Positions 1 to 6,676 of a stretch of DNA of 13,899 nucleotides are shown here, one piece after another. How positions within the stretch are numbered: position 1 is the stretch's first letter; each line of letters begins with the position of its first letter. The DNA is from CAYUYM01 sp964449305 (GTDB taxonomy: Bacteria; Bacteroidota; Ignavibacteria; SZUA-365; CAYQST01), in NCBI GenBank assembly GCA_964449305.1, contig CAYUYM010000084.1, positions 1 through 13,899 on the forward strand, read 5' to 3'. The notes beneath the pieces were generated by a model. The model was not told the DNA's origin. It did not search any database and saw only the letters and a program-made list of their open reading frames with translations. Made by a program: the position numbers and the translations under genes.

Positions 1-7
1 GTTGAAC

Positions 8-39
8 TCTTCAACACTTCAACTCTTCAACTCTTCAAC
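8..39. repeat. Tandem 8-nt repeat (4 copies) across the glycosyltransferase stop codon
   Basis: Four head-to-tail octamers are seen on the plus strand: TCTTCAAC, ACTTCAAC, TCTTCAAC, TCTTCAAC. On the minus strand the unit is GTTGAAGA with one variant base. The array encodes the last residues (VEELKS) of the glycosyltransferase and runs past its stop codon. Bases 1-7 (GTTGAAC) with the first unit form a short inverted repeat, GTTGAA-CTC-TTCAAC. Because 8 is not a multiple of 3, gain or loss of a unit would change the C-terminal reading frame. The array may continue to the left of the window. Confidence 0.85.
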
Positions 40-1146
40 ACACCCCACAAACACTGGTTCGACGGCCTTCCAGGAATAGCGCATTGAGGCGCTGAGTGCG
101 CTCTCACGCAGTTCCTCCCGGCGCCTGGTATCGCGCAGAATGCCGGCGATGGCCGTGGCCACTGCTGCAGCATCGGCAGGATCCACCGTCACGCCCGCAC
201 CGCTTTCGTCGATGACGGCGCCGATCTCCGGGAAGGCGCTGCCAACCACCGGCAACCCGGCTGCGAGGTATTCGAAGAGCTTGTTCGGGAGGGAGTGATG
301 ATAGCTGGACCCGAGATTCTCGATGAGGCACAGACCGAGGTCGGCCGAGGCGGTCATTGCCGGAAGCCGTGTGACAGGCACGGCGGGGTGCACGTGCACG
401 CAGTGCTGCACGCCCAGCGCCGCAGCATGGGCGATGATGGCATCGTGGAGCGGCCCGTCGCCAAGGAACACCAACTCGCAGTCATCAAGCAGGGCGACGG
501 CATCGACTGCAGTGAAGGCTCCCCTGCCGCGTTGCAGCCCGCCTTGCGAGAGCAGCACATGCCGGTCCGGAGAAATGCCGAGGGCGTCGCGCAGCGCGGT
601 GGACGGCGCGGCGGGAGGCCAGTCCGGGTGGTTCGGCACCACGGTGACGGGGTTCATGGGGAAATGTTGTTGCAGGACTGCGGCAATGGACGTATTCACC
701 GTCATGATGCCGGATGCATGCCGGGCGTGACGGCGCTCGAGCCAGCTCCACCAGCGCTGCATGAACCGCCGCCCCTGAAGCGCGGCGATGGAGGTGTAGA
801 GCTCGCGGGAATCGTAGATGAAGGGAACGCCCCGCCTGCGATGCAACCGTGCCACAATCGGCAGCGAGTAGAGATCTGCGGCGATGCACACGTCGGGCGC
901 GATGGCTGCCGCCTCGGCAGCACCGCTGCGCCAGAACGCGGGCAGGCGCCGGCGCAGCGACGCGGCGGCCCCGGGAGCGCGCTCATGCAGATGGATGCCG
1001 CCGACATCCGTGTCCCCCTCCTGCGAGGCAAGCGCGAGAACGTGGACGTCCATCCTGGGCAGCAGCGAGGCGGCCATGCGGTGCAGCCGTGAATCGCGAC
1101 GAAGATCGCCCACAAAGGTGAACAGCACCACGCAGCGCGGTTCCAT
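19..1146 (-). CDS. Glycosyltransferase, family 4-like (GT-B fold)
   Basis: This is a probable nucleotide-sugar-dependent glycosyltransferase of 375 residues, a usual length for GT4. It has an N-terminal acceptor domain starting at residues 5-12 (CVVLFTFVG) and a C-terminal donor domain from about residue 195. The donor domain carries LVFLGDGPL (225-233) and the diagnostic stretch around 287-308 (PNKLFEYLAAGLPVV, then PEIG), which contains the two glutamates of the E-x7-E type motif. There is no signal peptide or membrane segment, so it acts in the cytoplasm. The reading frame extends upstream to 1566, but recognisable sequence begins at the ATG at 1146, 14 nt after the stop of the upstream PorV-like gene; no clear ribosome site precedes it. 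It is last in the surface-protein operon, so a role in building a surface glycan or glycosylating its neighbours is plausible but inferred. Acceptor and sugar are unknown. The last codons lie in an octamer repeat. Confidence 0.85.
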   Translation of the reverse strand: MEPRCVVLFTFVGDLRRDSRLHRMAASLLPRMDVHVLALASQEGDTDVGGIHLHERAPGAAASLRRRLPAFWRSGAAEAAAIAPDVCIAADLYSLPIVARLHRRRGVPFIYDSRELYTSIAALQGRRFMQRWWSWLERRHARHASGIMTVNTSIAAVLQQHFPMNPVTVVPNHPDWPPAAPSTALRDALGISPDRHVLLSQGGLQRGRGAFTAVDAVALLDDCELVFLGDGPLHDAIIAHAAALGVQHCVHVHPAVPVTRLPAMTASADLGLCLIENLGSSYHHSLPNKLFEYLAAGLPVVGSAFPEIGAVIDESGAGVTVDPADAAAVATAIAGILRDTRRREELRESALSASMRYSWKAVEPVFVGCVEELKS

Positions 1147-1160
1147 GGCTGCTGTCGGAG

Positions 1161-2087
1161 TCAGAGAATGGCGGCGACGGTGACCGTGTGCGAGGTCCCG
1201 AAGTTGTCGGAGAATGGCGTGAGCGCGTAGTCGAAGCGCAGGAAGGTCCATGCCGCGCCGAGACCGAAGGAGACGCCCTTGATGTCGTACCCGGTCTGAT
1301 ACCCGGCACGCACGAACAGCGCGCGCGCATAGTCGGCCTCGAACCCCACGTTGAGATGCGTGCTCTCCTTGAGCACGGTCAATCCTTCCACCGTCATCCC
1401 GATGCTGCCGTTGATGGCATCGACGGGCACCGCGTGGCTCACACCGTAGCGGATCGCCGTGGGAAGCGTGGAGGACTCGTTGCGCAGGGCCTGCATCGAG
1501 CCCGTGTTCGTGAGTGCGATGCCTGTGCGCAGCGCCTTCAGCGGCCCGTCCTCGAAGGGCAGCCATGCGAGCCCCGCATCAAAGGCATAGCCATCGGCGG
1601 CATCCACGTAGATCTTCTCGAAGAGGTACTTGGCGCTGATGCCGGCGCTGAAACGTGGGGAGAATGGAACGGCGATGGTGGCACCCACGGAAAAGTTCTG
1701 CGAATCAAACGATTCCACCGCCTCCCCCGGCACGCTCCGCACCTCGATGTCCCCCACGGAGGAGAGGACGAGATTGAGACCGAAGGACCAGCCGTCGAGC
1801 CGCACCAGGGCGGTCAGCGCGTCCACCGTGATGTCCTGCACCCAGGCATTGTGCATCACGGCGATCGAGGATCGATCCTCCAAGCCCGCCAGCGCCGGGT
1901 TGTAATGCAGCCCCGATGCCAGCGTCGCGGATGCAACACCTGCGTCCCCCATTCCAAGGGCGCGTGCACCGGAACCGAATTTCAGAAATGCGAGCCCTGT
2001 GGAGCCGGCCTGGGCGTGAGCGGTGGACAACCCGGCCACCAGCATCAGCGTGGCGGCGAGGGCGGGGAGAATGCGGTGACGTGTCAT
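1161..2087 (-). CDS. PorV/PorQ-family (UPF0164) outer-membrane beta-barrel protein, copy 2
   Basis: This 308-residue protein has a clear Sec signal peptide: basic start, hydrophobic stretch about residues 8-22, cleavage predicted after AHA at 25. The mature start matches the PorV/PorQ/UPF0164 family, with FLKFGSGARALGMGDAGVA (34-52) followed by YNPALAGL (62-69). The rest shows the alternating pattern and aromatic residues expected of a barrel. In T9SS organisms PorV is an outer-membrane shuttle that takes cargo from the secretion pore to the attachment complex; many family members in FCB genomes have no proven role, so only the family is called here. The start ATG lies in an ATGA overlap with the stop of the upstream paralogue and has no ribosome site of its own, so translation is probably coupled. 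The closest relative in the window is the next gene upstream; they look like an old tandem duplication. Confidence 0.85.
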   Translation of the reverse strand: MTRHRILPALAATLMLVAGLSTAHAQAGSTGLAFLKFGSGARALGMGDAGVASATLASGLHYNPALAGLEDRSSIAVMHNAWVQDITVDALTALVRLDGWSFGLNLVLSSVGDIEVRSVPGEAVESFDSQNFSVGATIAVPFSPRFSAGISAKYLFEKIYVDAADGYAFDAGLAWLPFEDGPLKALRTGIALTNTGSMQALRNESSTLPTAIRYGVSHAVPVDAINGSIGMTVEGLTVLKESTHLNVGFEADYARALFVRAGYQTGYDIKGVSFGLGAAWTFLRFDYALTPFSDNFGTSHTVTVAAIL

Positions 2088-3085
2088 AGGTCGAGGGCGA
2101 AGGTGAGGACGTGGGTGTTGGTGGGTGCGATGGGCTCGAGGATGAAGGCATAGCTGATGGATGGCACGAACTGGGCGATGGGTTGTGTGACCGTGAAGCC
2201 CGCCATGGGCCGTGCATCAATGCCGTCGTTCGAAAGGTCGATCCTTTCCACCCCGGCCCGGAAGGTGATCTGCTCCAGGGGTTGGATCTCCAGCCCCACG
2301 CGCGCCAGCACCGTCTTCCCATCGTACAGCTCCACATCGGCCGCGGCCACGCCCAGGGCATTCGGCAGCGCGTAGGCCGCACCCAGTCGCACGATGCCCG
2401 CGAAGGGATTCTCGGTTGTGTTGCCATACTGCGAGCCGTACAGATCGGCGGTGTCCCACTTGTACTTCGTAAGCAGTTCCTGCACCACGAGGCCGAGGTT
2501 GAGTTCATCGGTCACGGAATACAGGGCGCCAAGGTCCGCGCCGAAGCCCGAGCTCGTCACCCCGTCGTACAGGCCCGAGTAGTAGAACTTGAAGTTCAGT
2601 CCCACGGAGAGGCGCTCGGAAAAGCGGTTGCCGAAAGCCATGGAGAACTGATTCTCGAACACGCTCAACGTCCGCGTCTTGAAACCATCGTTGTCATAGC
2701 CCTGGATGTTGGCATCGCCGGCATTGATCCACGCCACCGACAACCCGGCGATGGACTGCACGTCGGGGCGGTCCTTGAACTTCGTCGCACCGCGGCGCTT
2801 GAGCGTGAGCTGCTGCGTGTAGGCCACCTGATTGAAGCGGCGATCAAGCGCAAGGAAGGAATAGCTTCCCTGCAGCACATGCCCGGTCTGGAAGGGCGCG
2901 AGCGCGGGATTGTAGTAGGGCGAAATGATCCCCGTGGTCACAGCAGTGAGTGCATTCCCCATCCCCTGCCCGCGTGCGCCGAAGCCCATGCGGCTGAAGC
3001 CGCCGGCTGTGCCGCCAAGCTGGGCGTGCCCCGTTGCCAGGACGAGGAACAGAAGCATGACTGTCAGGCGAAACGTTCTCATCAT
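2084..3085 (-). CDS. PorV/PorQ-family (UPF0164) outer-membrane beta-barrel protein, copy 1
   Basis: This 333-residue protein has a signal peptide (MMRTFRLT, then a hydrophobic core, likely cleaved after GHA at 21). The family signature follows: FSRMGFGARGQGMGNAL (30-46) and YYNPALAPF (57-65). Later segments are barrel-like, with features such as FSMAFGNRFSERLSVGLNFKFYYSG. It shares layout with the downstream paralogue but is clearly diverged. Two adjacent ATG codons (3085 and 3082) are possible starts; a strong AGGGAGGGG ribosome site is 3 nt before the first and 6 nt before the second, so the second may be used. The gene is 10 nt downstream of the propeller gene, so the two are almost certainly co-transcribed. 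A role as barrel carrier or anchor for the co-encoded secreted propeller or lipoprotein is inferred. Confidence 0.85.
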   Translation of the reverse strand: MMRTFRLTVMLLFLVLATGHAQLGGTAGGFSRMGFGARGQGMGNALTAVTTGIISPYYNPALAPFQTGHVLQGSYSFLALDRRFNQVAYTQQLTLKRRGATKFKDRPDVQSIAGLSVAWINAGDANIQGYDNDGFKTRTLSVFENQFSMAFGNRFSERLSVGLNFKFYYSGLYDGVTSSGFGADLGALYSVTDELNLGLVVQELLTKYKWDTADLYGSQYGNTTENPFAGIVRLGAAYALPNALGVAAADVELYDGKTVLARVGLEIQPLEQITFRAGVERIDLSNDGIDARPMAGFTVTQPIAQFVPSISYAFILEPIAPTNTHVLTFALDL

Positions 3086-3088
3086 TGT

Positions 3089-3097
3089 CCCCTCCCT
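3089..3097 (-). promoter_or_regulatory. Strong ribosome binding site of PorV-like copy 1
   Basis: On the minus strand the sequence is AGGGAGGGG, 3 nt before the first ATG and 6 nt before the second. It overlaps the TAG stop of the upstream propeller gene. This is the best Shine-Dalgarno match in the surface operon; the propeller gene and PorV-like copy 2 have none and probably rely on coupling. Confidence 0.7.
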
Positions 3098-4670
3098 ACT
3101 GCAGCACGATGACTTTGGCCCAGACAGGATCGGTGTCTCCGATCTTCACCTGGACGTAATACACTCCATTGGCCACCTGCCGCCCGCCGTCGTCCCGCCC
3201 ATCCCAGATCTCGTCCTGTTCACTGTCCGGAGTTCGTGATGCATGGCGCACGAGGGTGCGCACGGGAAGCATGGCGAAGTCGTAGATGGAGATGCTGACG
3301 GAACCAGATGCGTCCGCCCGGTAGTGCACCCGGGCCACCTCATCGTCGGGCGAGAAGGGATTCGGGTAGACGTAGGCTTCTGATGGCGTCGACAGGCCCT
3401 CCCATGCGCGGAAGATGCGCCACGAGGAACCGAAGAAATGTTCCTGGTTGTCGACAGTCTTCATCAACCCGTCGCTGTTGGCCACCCACACGGTGTCGTC
3501 CTGCGCGGTAATGGCGTAGCATGCCTCCTGTGCGGCCCGCGTGCGGGAGGCCGGATCGCTGAACGACGAGAACTGGATCCAGCTCAGCCCGGCATCGTCC
3601 GAGCGGAAGACACCGTCGTTGGTCGCGGCGTACACAATGTCCCCCTTGAACCCGAAATTGTGCGTGAACACCCCACGCAACGTCGTTCGCCAGGTCCGCC
3701 CCATGTCTGTCGTGTAGCTCACCGCCCGGTATTCGCGCGGATCGAGTGCATTCATCGTTGCGGCCCACACGTATTCCCTCCCGGCGATCACATTTCTCCC
3801 AAGCGCCACGACAAAATTCCCGGATATGGGCTGATCCTGGTTGACAAAGGTCGATTTCCGCCATGATACGCCTCCGTCGGTCGAGACGTTCACCCCGCCC
3901 GCCGTCCCCACCCAGATCACGCTGTCCGAAACCGTCATCACCGAGAAGACCCGGTGGTTGAGGTTCCCGCGCAGCAGCAGATCAGGACGGTCCACCGGGG
4001 AAAGCTCAAATGCGAAGTTGAGTGAATCGTTCGGCGAGATCGAATCGAGGTGGTCGGGAGGGAGGATCACCTGACGGAAGGTGGAGCCACCATCCGTGGA
4101 GACGCGCAGGCCGGCGGCGAAGCTCGCCGTCCAGACCGCATCGGTGGAAAGAGCCATGTCATAGGTGATGTTGTTGAAGGCGGTGGTGACCGCAAGCGCC
4201 CGGATCGTGTTCTCCCCGTATTTCAGCGGCACCACGTCCTGAGTATCGGGCTCCATGGGCTGCCCGAGCCGCTTCCAGGTGTCGCCATTGTCGTTGGAGA
4301 AGGCCAGCCCCAGCCCCTTCGGCACAGAGGTCTGGTCGATCTTCTCCGATCCGGCCAGGGACATCCATATCCGCCGCCCATGCCAGGCGAGTGCACCGAT
4401 GTCCTCATGTTCAAAAGGCGCTTCCTGCCCCACATGGCGCCAGCTCCGGCCGCCGTCGCGTGTGATGTCGAGCCCCTTGCCACCGCCGACAAGCACGGTA
4501 TCGTTGCGCACGATGATCTCGATGGCGCTGTTGCTCAGGGGTTTGATGTCCTGGCTGCCCGCCTCCCGTCCGACGGCAAAGGTGGCCGGGCCTGGTTGCG
4601 CGAGGAGAACCGCGGACATCGAAAATGTCACGAAAAGGATGGCGGTCAGTGACCGCGGGAATGGACGCAT
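3096..4670 (-). CDS. Secreted Asp-box (BNR/sialidase-like) propeller protein with FlgD-like C-terminal domain
   Basis: This 524-residue protein has an N-terminal signal peptide (hydrophobic about 9-23, likely cut near LLA-QP at 24/25). The body carries six Asp-box repeats of the S-x-D-x-G-x-[ST]-[WF] type, at about 69-77, 125-132, 191-198, 263-270, 320-327 and 357-364. They indicate a beta-propeller of the sialidase/BNR/YCF48-like class. No sialidase catalytic arginine set could be identified, so enzyme activity is not claimed. From about 432 there is a C-terminal Ig-like domain starting YVYPNPFSP, with SISIYDFAMLPV in the middle and NGVYYVQVKI near the end, typical of FlgD_ig and type IX sorting-like domains. 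It ends VIVLQ rather than the usual basic T9SS ending. The ATG follows directly on the lipoprotein stop codon (TAG-ATG, 0 nt) without a ribosome site, so translation is probably coupled. It is likely an exported surface protein; ligand unknown. Confidence 0.85.
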   Translation of the reverse strand: MRPFPRSLTAILFVTFSMSAVLLAQPGPATFAVGREAGSQDIKPLSNSAIEIIVRNDTVLVGGGKGLDITRDGGRSWRHVGQEAPFEHEDIGALAWHGRRIWMSLAGSEKIDQTSVPKGLGLAFSNDNGDTWKRLGQPMEPDTQDVVPLKYGENTIRALAVTTAFNNITYDMALSTDAVWTASFAAGLRVSTDGGSTFRQVILPPDHLDSISPNDSLNFAFELSPVDRPDLLLRGNLNHRVFSVMTVSDSVIWVGTAGGVNVSTDGGVSWRKSTFVNQDQPISGNFVVALGRNVIAGREYVWAATMNALDPREYRAVSYTTDMGRTWRTTLRGVFTHNFGFKGDIVYAATNDGVFRSDDAGLSWIQFSSFSDPASRTRAAQEACYAITAQDDTVWVANSDGLMKTVDNQEHFFGSSWRIFRAWEGLSTPSEAYVYPNPFSPDDEVARVHYRADASGSVSISIYDFAMLPVRTLVRHASRTPDSEQDEIWDGRDDGGRQVANGVYYVQVKIGDTDPVWAKVIVLQ

Positions 4671-5492
4671 CTAGATCACGATGATGTGGTGGATGAGAAC
4701 GTTGCTCGTGAGGTTGCTGTAATCGACCGCCTGGAACTCGAAACGGTATCGTCCCTTCTGCGTCGTGGGAGGCAGCTCCACCAGCAGGGTGAAAATGCCG
4801 TCGTTGGCTGTGGCGTCGCCGTGCGTACCATCGTCATACATCAGAAACGGGTTGCCTGATGCAGGGGCATTGTTTGGCAGGAAGGAGTTGAAGAAGACGC
4901 GACGAATGTCGGCCAGACCACTCGAATCCACCACCCGGACGGCGAGGATCAAGAGCTTCTTGTCCACAGGATCGAGCGCCACGGTGTCGGGCGCGAACAA
5001 TTCCGCGAGAACCGGGGGCTTGGTGCCGTAGACCACGGTGAACTTGGAAATGGCTCTGTTGGTTGCCCGTCCATCGCCATCCACTCCCGTCACCTCCACG
5101 CGGTAATCGCCCACATCACCCCGATGAATCGCCACGTTACATGGTGCATGGTATGTGGTTGCATTGGTTGCAGTTAACACCACCGAGGCGATGGGTGTTG
5201 TACCATTGCCGGCGTAGATACGACAGGTGAACACCGGACTGCTCCCGCTCGCCGCTCCCGTCGTCAGCGTCACACCGAGCGGGATCTCCACATCGTCGGA
5301 CGGTGATTTTTCCCGGCCGATCACGGTGGAAATGGTGTCGGTGTCGAATGCATACCCGGAGAGGGTGAGCTTCGATATCACCGTGGTGCTCCCGGCGAAT
5401 GCGGGATCAACCGTCGAATCATCCTTGGAACAGGAGGCGAGAAACACCAGAAGGATGAGAGACGTCAGGGGAAAGAAGCGAAGTGGGTGCAT
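4671..5492 (-). CDS. Probable surface-exposed lipoprotein with Ig-like / 'DDG' domain
   Basis: This 273-residue protein has a classical lipoprotein signal with hydrophobic residues 9-19 and lipobox L-A-S-C ending at Cys21. The mature start C-S-K-D-D-S fits C-x-K-(D/E)2, the export signal described for surface lipoproteins in Bacteroidota such as Capnocytophaga, which suggests transport to the outer face. The body looks like two Ig-like beta domains: about 35-155, with Cys90 and Cys118 a possible disulfide, and about 160-273. The second carries VVDSSGLADIRRVFF (187-201) and the acidic stretch YDDGTHGDATANDGIF (219-234), a probable calcium-binding turn seen in secreted adhesion-type domains. 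No enzyme motif was found. The ATG has AGGA 6 nt upstream. It is first gene of the five-gene unit, behind a stem-loop leader and promoter. It may act as partner or anchor for the downstream propeller; that is inference. Confidence 0.75.
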   Translation of the reverse strand: MHPLRFFPLTSLILLVFLASCSKDDSTVDPAFAGSTTVISKLTLSGYAFDTDTISTVIGREKSPSDDVEIPLGVTLTTGAASGSSPVFTCRIYAGNGTTPIASVVLTATNATTYHAPCNVAIHRGDVGDYRVEVTGVDGDGRATNRAISKFTVVYGTKPPVLAELFAPDTVALDPVDKKLLILAVRVVDSSGLADIRRVFFNSFLPNNAPASGNPFLMYDDGTHGDATANDGIFTLLVELPPTTQKGRYRFEFQAVDYSNLTSNVLIHHIIVI

Positions 5493-5512
5493 GGTGTTTC
5501 CTGAATAATGAC

Positions 5513-5563
5513 GTGTGACGAACCCGGGGCGTCAGGGATTCGCGCCTCGGCGGTTCATCACAC
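5513..5563 (-). promoter_or_regulatory. Strong stem-loop in the leader of the lipoprotein mRNA
   Basis: Arms 5513-5524 and 5552-5563 pair over 12 positions (one is G-U in the minus-strand RNA). After a 2-nt bulge (5550-5551) they continue as 5525-5531 with 5543-5549, seven positions with one mismatch. The loop is 11 nt (5532-5542). The structure begins about 10 nt after the start site expected from the promoter at 5580-5611 and ends about 20 nt before the lipoprotein start codon. No T-run follows on either strand, so it is not a standard intrinsic terminator. It could be an mRNA-stabilising 5' hairpin, an attenuator or a protein-binding site. The pairing does not decide the strand, because each strand has one wobble and one mismatch. 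Confidence 0.6.
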
Positions 5564-5579
5564 TTTCAAGGAGGCAGAA

Positions 5580-5611
5580 CAAACATACCGTACCTGCCAC
5601 GGAAAATCAAC
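5580..5611 (-). promoter_or_regulatory. Bacteroidota-type promoter of the surface-protein operon
   Basis: On the minus strand GTTG (5611-5608) is followed by a 20-nt spacer and TATGTTTG (5587-5580). The known sigma-AB consensus of Bacteroidota is TTTG, about 19-21 nt, TAnnTTTG; the -7 box is a full match and the -33 box matches TTG. The start of transcription would be near 5574, giving a leader of about 80 nt that contains the stem-loop at 5513-5563. The site lies in the 151-bp gap between the M50 protease stop and the lipoprotein start, the right place for a new transcription unit. The consensus is established knowledge; use in this organism is inference. Confidence 0.6.
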
Positions 5612-5643
5612 GCACTTCCCGGCAGGGATGGCTTTTTGCACGA

Positions 5644-6675
5644 TCACTTGACGTAGATCGGCGCGGGTGACATGGACACAATGAACATGAAGAGCGCGAA
5701 CAGCGACAACAGCCGCCGTCCCCTTCCGATGGGGGTCTGATCCAGCACGGGGGGATGGTCCACCTTGATGAACACGAGGATGAGGATCGCCCACACGAGC
5801 CAACCGGGCCAGAACCATGCACCATAGGGATCGAACAGCGACATCGCCAAGGCGGCTGCAGAGGCGAAACCAGCCAGATCGAGGAGAATCGGGACAAAGG
5901 CGGTGACGCCGACCACGGCCAGTATCACCACCATCACGCGGGCGATGCGTCCGTGCACCCGTCCCAGCGTGGCGTAGGTCACATGCCCGCCATCCAACTG
6001 CCCGGCAGGGATGAGGTTGAGCGCGGTGACGAAGAGGCCGAACCAGCCGGTGATGAGGAACGGATAGTGGTACATCTCCGACATGGGCGGGACATAGGCG
6101 CCCGCCGGTGCAAAAAGGTATGCCAGAGCCTCATACATCAGATTGCTGCCAAAGGTGACGGTGTATCCGGGAGGGATGCCAGGGCTGCTGCCCAGCGAGA
6201 AATCGTAGTCTGGATGGATGGAGAGCAGGAACTCCGGACCGGGCAGGTGCGAAAACCCCCAGGCCAGGATGATGATGCTGGCGATGAACCCCGCGATCGG
6301 GCCCGAGATGCCGATGTCGAACAGGGCCCTGCGCGACGGGATCGGTGTCCGCGTCTTGATCACCGCTCCCATGGTCCCGAAATGCACAAGCTCCGCGATC
6401 GGCGGGATGGGGATGAACCATGGCAGGCTCGACGCCACTCCGTGCCGGCGGCAGGCGAAGTAATGCGCAAACTCGTGGCAGGCGAGGATGAAGAGGATGG
6501 AGACGCTGAAGGGGAAGCCGCGGGAGATGTGCACCAGATCGAACTCCCCGAGCCACATCATGCCGGATATGGATGTGGTGAGAAACGTGATGACGAACAG
6601 CGTCAGGTTGCGCAGAATCTCCCAGGGTGTGTGGGCGGGGATCCGTGGCAAGTCGTGAGACCAGGGGGTGGCCAT
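5644..6675 (-). CDS. M50-family intramembrane metalloprotease (site-2 protease type)
   Basis: This 343-residue polytopic membrane protein carries the zinc motif HEFAH (H67, E68, H71) inside the second hydrophobic segment. The conserved PIPP-x8-GTMG stretch follows at 89-103, then FDIGISGPIAGF (119-130), and the second active-site motif N-x2-P-x3-LDGGH (N220, D228, H231). These are the hallmarks of site-2 proteases that cut transmembrane segments; the order and the GTMG/SGPIAG blocks resemble EGY/S2P-like members without an obvious PDZ domain. Hydrophobic segments lie at about 24-42, 55-68, 121-140, 205-222, 245-262, 288-303 and 322-335. The frame also offers a GTG at 6717, but the ATG at 6675, 1 nt after the stop of the HAD gene and behind GGGGG, is preferred. 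It is last gene of the psd operon. The substrate is unknown; membrane stress signalling or membrane protein turnover are possible. Confidence 0.88.
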   Translation of the reverse strand: MATPWSHDLPRIPAHTPWEILRNLTLFVITFLTTSISGMMWLGEFDLVHISRGFPFSVSILFILACHEFAHYFACRRHGVASSLPWFIPIPPIAELVHFGTMGAVIKTRTPIPSRRALFDIGISGPIAGFIASIIILAWGFSHLPGPEFLLSIHPDYDFSLGSSPGIPPGYTVTFGSNLMYEALAYLFAPAGAYVPPMSEMYHYPFLITGWFGLFVTALNLIPAGQLDGGHVTYATLGRVHGRIARVMVVILAVVGVTAFVPILLDLAGFASAAALAMSLFDPYGAWFWPGWLVWAILILVFIKVDHPPVLDQTPIGRGRRLLSLFALFMFIVSMSPAPIYVK

Positions 6676-6676
6676 C

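Noticed and set aside
295..1092. Long plus-strand open frame (265 codons) opposite the glycosyltransferase gene
   Set aside because: Composition is rich in R, G, H and A with no family motif; it is the antisense shadow of a gene with clear motifs.
1147..1566. N-terminal extension of the glycosyltransferase frame
   Set aside because: The extra 140 residues are Arg/His/Ala-rich, overlap the PorV-like gene in another frame and show no homology-like pattern; the ATG at 1146 begins a normal GT-B domain.
2111..3112. Plus-strand open frame of 333 codons opposite PorV-like copy 1
   Set aside because: Same length as the real gene on the other strand and with low-complexity composition; typical GC-rich antisense frame.
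5616..5640. Possible terminator after the M50 gene (TCCC-TGCC-GGGA with a nearby T-rich stretch)
   Set aside because: A four-base stem is too short, and the T-rich stretch is separated from it; it could not be supported.
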